6,745 bases of DNA from an uncultured Treponema sp. (GTDB taxonomy: Bacteria > Spirochaetota > Spirochaetia > Treponematales > Treponemataceae). The DNA lies in contig CAJPPE010000088.1 in NCBI GenBank assembly GCA_905372345.1, positions 1 to 6,745 of the forward strand. The letters run 5' to 3'. Shown here piece after piece: positions 6,203 to 6,745 of this stretch (position 1 is its first letter; every line of letters begins with the position of its first letter). The notes beneath the pieces were generated by a model. It was not told where the DNA came from. It saw only the letters and a list, made by a program, of their open reading frames with translations, and did no database searches. Made by a program: the position numbers and the translations under genes.

Positions 6203-6739
6203 ATGAAAAAGAAATTTTTACTATTTGTATTTCTCACTCTTATACTTGCACCTGTGTTTGCAGAGCCAAAATATACATTCTCATGCGAGAGTCGTTCTGT
6301 AGTATTACGGAAAGATTATTCGATTGAAAGGAGGGATGTTACAATTGCGCGCAACGGCGGAAAATGGGTACTTGAGATTCCCTCTTATCAAGAAGTGAAA
6401 AACCTTGATGACCCAGTCTTTACCGAGACCGATGACGGTTTTTCGCTTGGTTTCTATTGGGGAGGCGGCAGATTTTATTGGACTGAAATTCTCTTCTTCA
6501 AGGAAATTGAGGGCGAGCCTTGCCTGTACAAAATAGATTCAACGGTATCTAAACTCACTTATGACCATGACAAAGGAGAATTCGATTGTGAATCCGAAAC
6601 GAAAAATCGTCCAATTCAGCCACCGATAAAGATAAGCGAACTCACCATAGACAAAATCAAGGGACTTCTCGGAGGTAAAGGCTATCAAACAAGAATAAAT
6701 AGTATTTTACGGGAAGCAATTACTACAGGTAATTATTAA
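6203..6739 (+). CDS. Exported protein of unknown function with a BrnA/DUF4415-like C-terminal tail
   Basis: The 178-residue product begins with a clear signal peptide: KKK, a hydrophobic core (about 5-16) and a probable cleavage after APVFA (residue 20). AAGGA lies 5 nt before the ATG. Residues 21-140 form a soluble, aromatic- and Glu/Asp-rich part that I do not recognise; it holds cysteines 28, 107 and 129. The last 38 or so residues end in LLGGKGYQTRINSILREAI (155-173). This closely matches the C-terminal helix region of BrnA antitoxins (DUF4415), whose hallmark is GKGYQTRIN followed by a leucine/arginine helix. The preceding PIKISELTIDKIK could correspond to the strand and first helix of that ribbon-helix-helix fold. 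BrnA normally is a cytosolic DNA-binding antitoxin encoded just after the BrnT toxin; no brnT precedes this gene. There is no internal Met, so a separately translated antitoxin from an ATG is not possible. It may be a gene fusion, an antitoxin remnant captured by a secreted-protein gene, or coincidence of a short motif. Confidence 0.8.
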   Translation: MKKKFLLFVFLTLILAPVFAEPKYTFSCESRSVVLRKDYSIERRDVTIARNGGKWVLEIPSYQEVKNLDDPVFTETDDGFSLGFYWGGGRFYWTEILFFKEIEGEPCLYKIDSTVSKLTYDHDKGEFDCESETKNRPIQPPIKISELTIDKIKGLLGGKGYQTRINSILREAITTGNY

Positions 6740-6745
6740 TCTAAC

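Overview
The window reads as a chromosomal segment of a host-associated spirochaete, most likely an oral Treponema of the T. denticola type. The clues are low G+C, A/T-rich codon use, a lipoprotein with a loose spirochaete-style lipobox, and protein sequences that look like treponemal versions of their families. This is recognition from memory, not a database match. No insertion sequence, phage gene, CRISPR array or rRNA was seen.

Layout, left to right. (1) 1-1011, plus strand: the 3' part of hflX, a ribosome-associated GTPase; its start lies before the window. (2) 1033-1149: a near-consensus promoter and a tRNA-Ala(GGC) gene. (3) 1203-3188: a two-gene unit made of a 569-residue cytosolic protein of unknown function and, 3 nt later, a small glutaredoxin-like protein with a CPDC active site. 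No terminator or well-placed promoter separates it from the tRNA, so it may share the tRNA transcript. (4) 3230-3297: two hairpins in series, the second a strong intrinsic terminator that closes the rightward unit. (5) 3309-6040, minus strand: an OppA-type peptide-binding lipoprotein followed by a membrane-anchored LysM-LysM-M23 peptidase, 47 nt apart and possibly co-transcribed. (6) 6041-6202: a divergent promoter region. (7) 6203-6739, plus strand: a 178-residue protein with an export signal, an unrecognised middle part and a C-terminal tail resembling the BrnA/DUF4415 antitoxin family.

Most of the content is housekeeping or envelope biology: ribosome rescue (HflX), tRNA supply, peptidoglycan remodelling (M23/LysM) and peptide capture (OppA). 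The least explained items are the apparent secretion-signal/BrnA-like chimera at the right end and the 569-residue unknown coupled to a glutaredoxin. No clear multi-gene defence or mobile system is visible, and the window stops 6 nt after the BrnA-like gene, so its downstream partner, if any, cannot be seen.
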